Positions 63,125 to 64,000 of a stretch of 64,000 nucleotides of DNA are shown here, one piece after another (position 1 is the stretch's first letter; each line of letters opens with the position of its first letter). Under the pieces are notes generated by a model that did no database searches, was not told the origin of the DNA, and was given only the letters and a program-made list of their open reading frames with translations. The translations under genes and the position numbers were made by a program. The DNA comes from Diphasiastrum complanatum (taxonomy: Eukaryota > Streptophyta > Lycopodiopsida > Lycopodiales > Lycopodiaceae): the NCBI GenBank assembly GCA_029204225.1, contig CM055108.1, positions 14,577,684 to 14,641,683 of the forward strand, read 5' to 3'.

Positions 63125-63834
63125 TATTTTAAGACAACATCTTTTTCCAATCGGGAAAAGATAAAAGCCAAAAGTTCTCATTTATTCTATGCACAAAACC
63201 CTATATATGAATTCAAAATTGTCTCATAAAGGTCATGACTTATATACATTTGAATGCCCCAAACCCCTCAAGATCATAAATAAGTTATGGGTTGCGTTCG
63301 GCCTACTGACCTCTAGCAGGATAATCAATCATAGATTAGTCATGGCATGACATCTTTGATCAAAACAATTTTTTTTTTTTGACCAATTAAACCCATAAAA
63401 AGAAAATAAATTTTAAAGAAGTACAAAACAATCAAACATTGGAAAATCAATAAAAGTAGCATAAATCTACACTGATATCAGTTTGGATGAATATGTGAGG
63501 TTGAAGTGCCTTGGATAGTATTTTTGGATGGATTTGTAGTCAACATAGATACATTGGTGAAATTCCAGTGCATGTTAATTGTTGCTTTTGAAATATCAAA
63601 AGCTCTAGAAGAAGAAACAATCAAAAGCCATAAAAATAGCATATGTCCGAACTAGCACAATCTTGACCAAAATAGAAAGCTATTGCGACAATTTTGATAT
63701 TGTTGAGGATCAATCTAAAAAGTGCTTTAAACTTTGCCTCATTGATATAACCATTGAATGGTAGTTCAACCTAGAGCCACACGAGAAACAAGATTGGAAT
63801 GCTTTGTGGATGACGTTTATCTTGATCTTCAAGA
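63125..63834. other. Unassigned AT-rich DNA
   Basis: No clear coding similarity. The right end may be the decayed N-terminal part of the gag fragment that follows. Confidence 0.4.
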
Positions 63835-64000
63835 CCCCACCCAACTAATGGAGGATCCCATCATATAGCTCGAACGAGTGTGTATCAAGAGTCACAAATC
63901 TATTAGAGACTACATAGAAAGGGTCAAGAAGTTAAAAAGTCAATGTTACGTCGCTATTACCCCAACATGGATGTTGTTTTGTGGCTTATGGTTGGACTAC
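63835..64000 (+). pseudogene. Ty3 gag capsid fragment, running off the window
   Basis: One frame reads LMEDPII, a stop, then KSIRDYIERVKKLKSQCYVA. This matches FLEDPFLLL and ERVRDYIERVKHLRFEFSAA of the Ty3-1 gag. It is a third Ty3 lineage or the start of another element to the right. Confidence 0.65.

Overview
This is nuclear DNA of a plant (streptophyte) and nearly all of it is transposable elements, most of them decayed. The evidence is spliced genes with GT/AG introns, plant-type Ty3, copia and L1 polyproteins, long (GA)n tracts and no operon structure. I cannot name the species. Only one stretch looks like an ordinary host gene: the last three exons of a small membrane-protein gene at 1-3592, whose final intron carries repeat debris.

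Layout, left to right. (1) 1-3592, host gene 3' end. (2) 6982-9785, fragments of a multi-gene DNA element (called family X here) next to a broken DUF7869 gene. (3) 11524-12681 and 61962-63124, two copies of a 1.16-kb repeat that looks like a Ty3-type LTR plus primer-binding site on the minus strand. (4) 13065-23035, an old minus-strand Ty3 element split by a gag-only LTR element (14537-22033), which contains 24-bp minisatellites and a strand-asymmetric, C-poor block. (5) 23270-26880, a copia reverse-transcriptase fragment and an L1-type LINE 3' half, with two (GA)n tracts of about 200 bp. (6) 27170-29874, a second family X fragment. (7) 30285-51733, a Ty3 element (Ty3-1) with both LTRs, gag, pol and an extra ORF downstream of pol. 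(8) 37003-47022, a 10-kb element inserted in Ty3-1 between pol and the extra ORF. (9) 51734 to about 61150, a second, 5'-truncated Ty3 element (Ty3-2) with the same gene order. (10) A further gag fragment runs off the right edge.

The exciting object is the 10,020-bp insert. It is bounded by inverted repeats with 34 identical bases and carries four spliced genes as two convergent pairs: gene 1 (+), gene 2 (-), gene 3 (+), gene 4 (-). Gene 2 begins with a clear histone H3 fold that resembles centromeric H3 (CENH3), followed by a basic and proline-rich linker and an Ulp1/C48-type cysteine protease domain. Gene 4 has a CxxC motif and three conserved acidic sites and is my candidate transposase. 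Genes 2 and 3 are divergent across a promoter region with eight ACACGTG boxes and four copies of a second 16-bp motif. Genes 1 and 2 recur at 27-30 kb, and genes 3 and 4 at 7-8 kb, in the same relative orientation. This shows a dispersed family rather than a chance assembly. All copies here are inactivated by stops or frameshifts. Function, autonomy and novelty are inferences from reading by eye; no database was searched.
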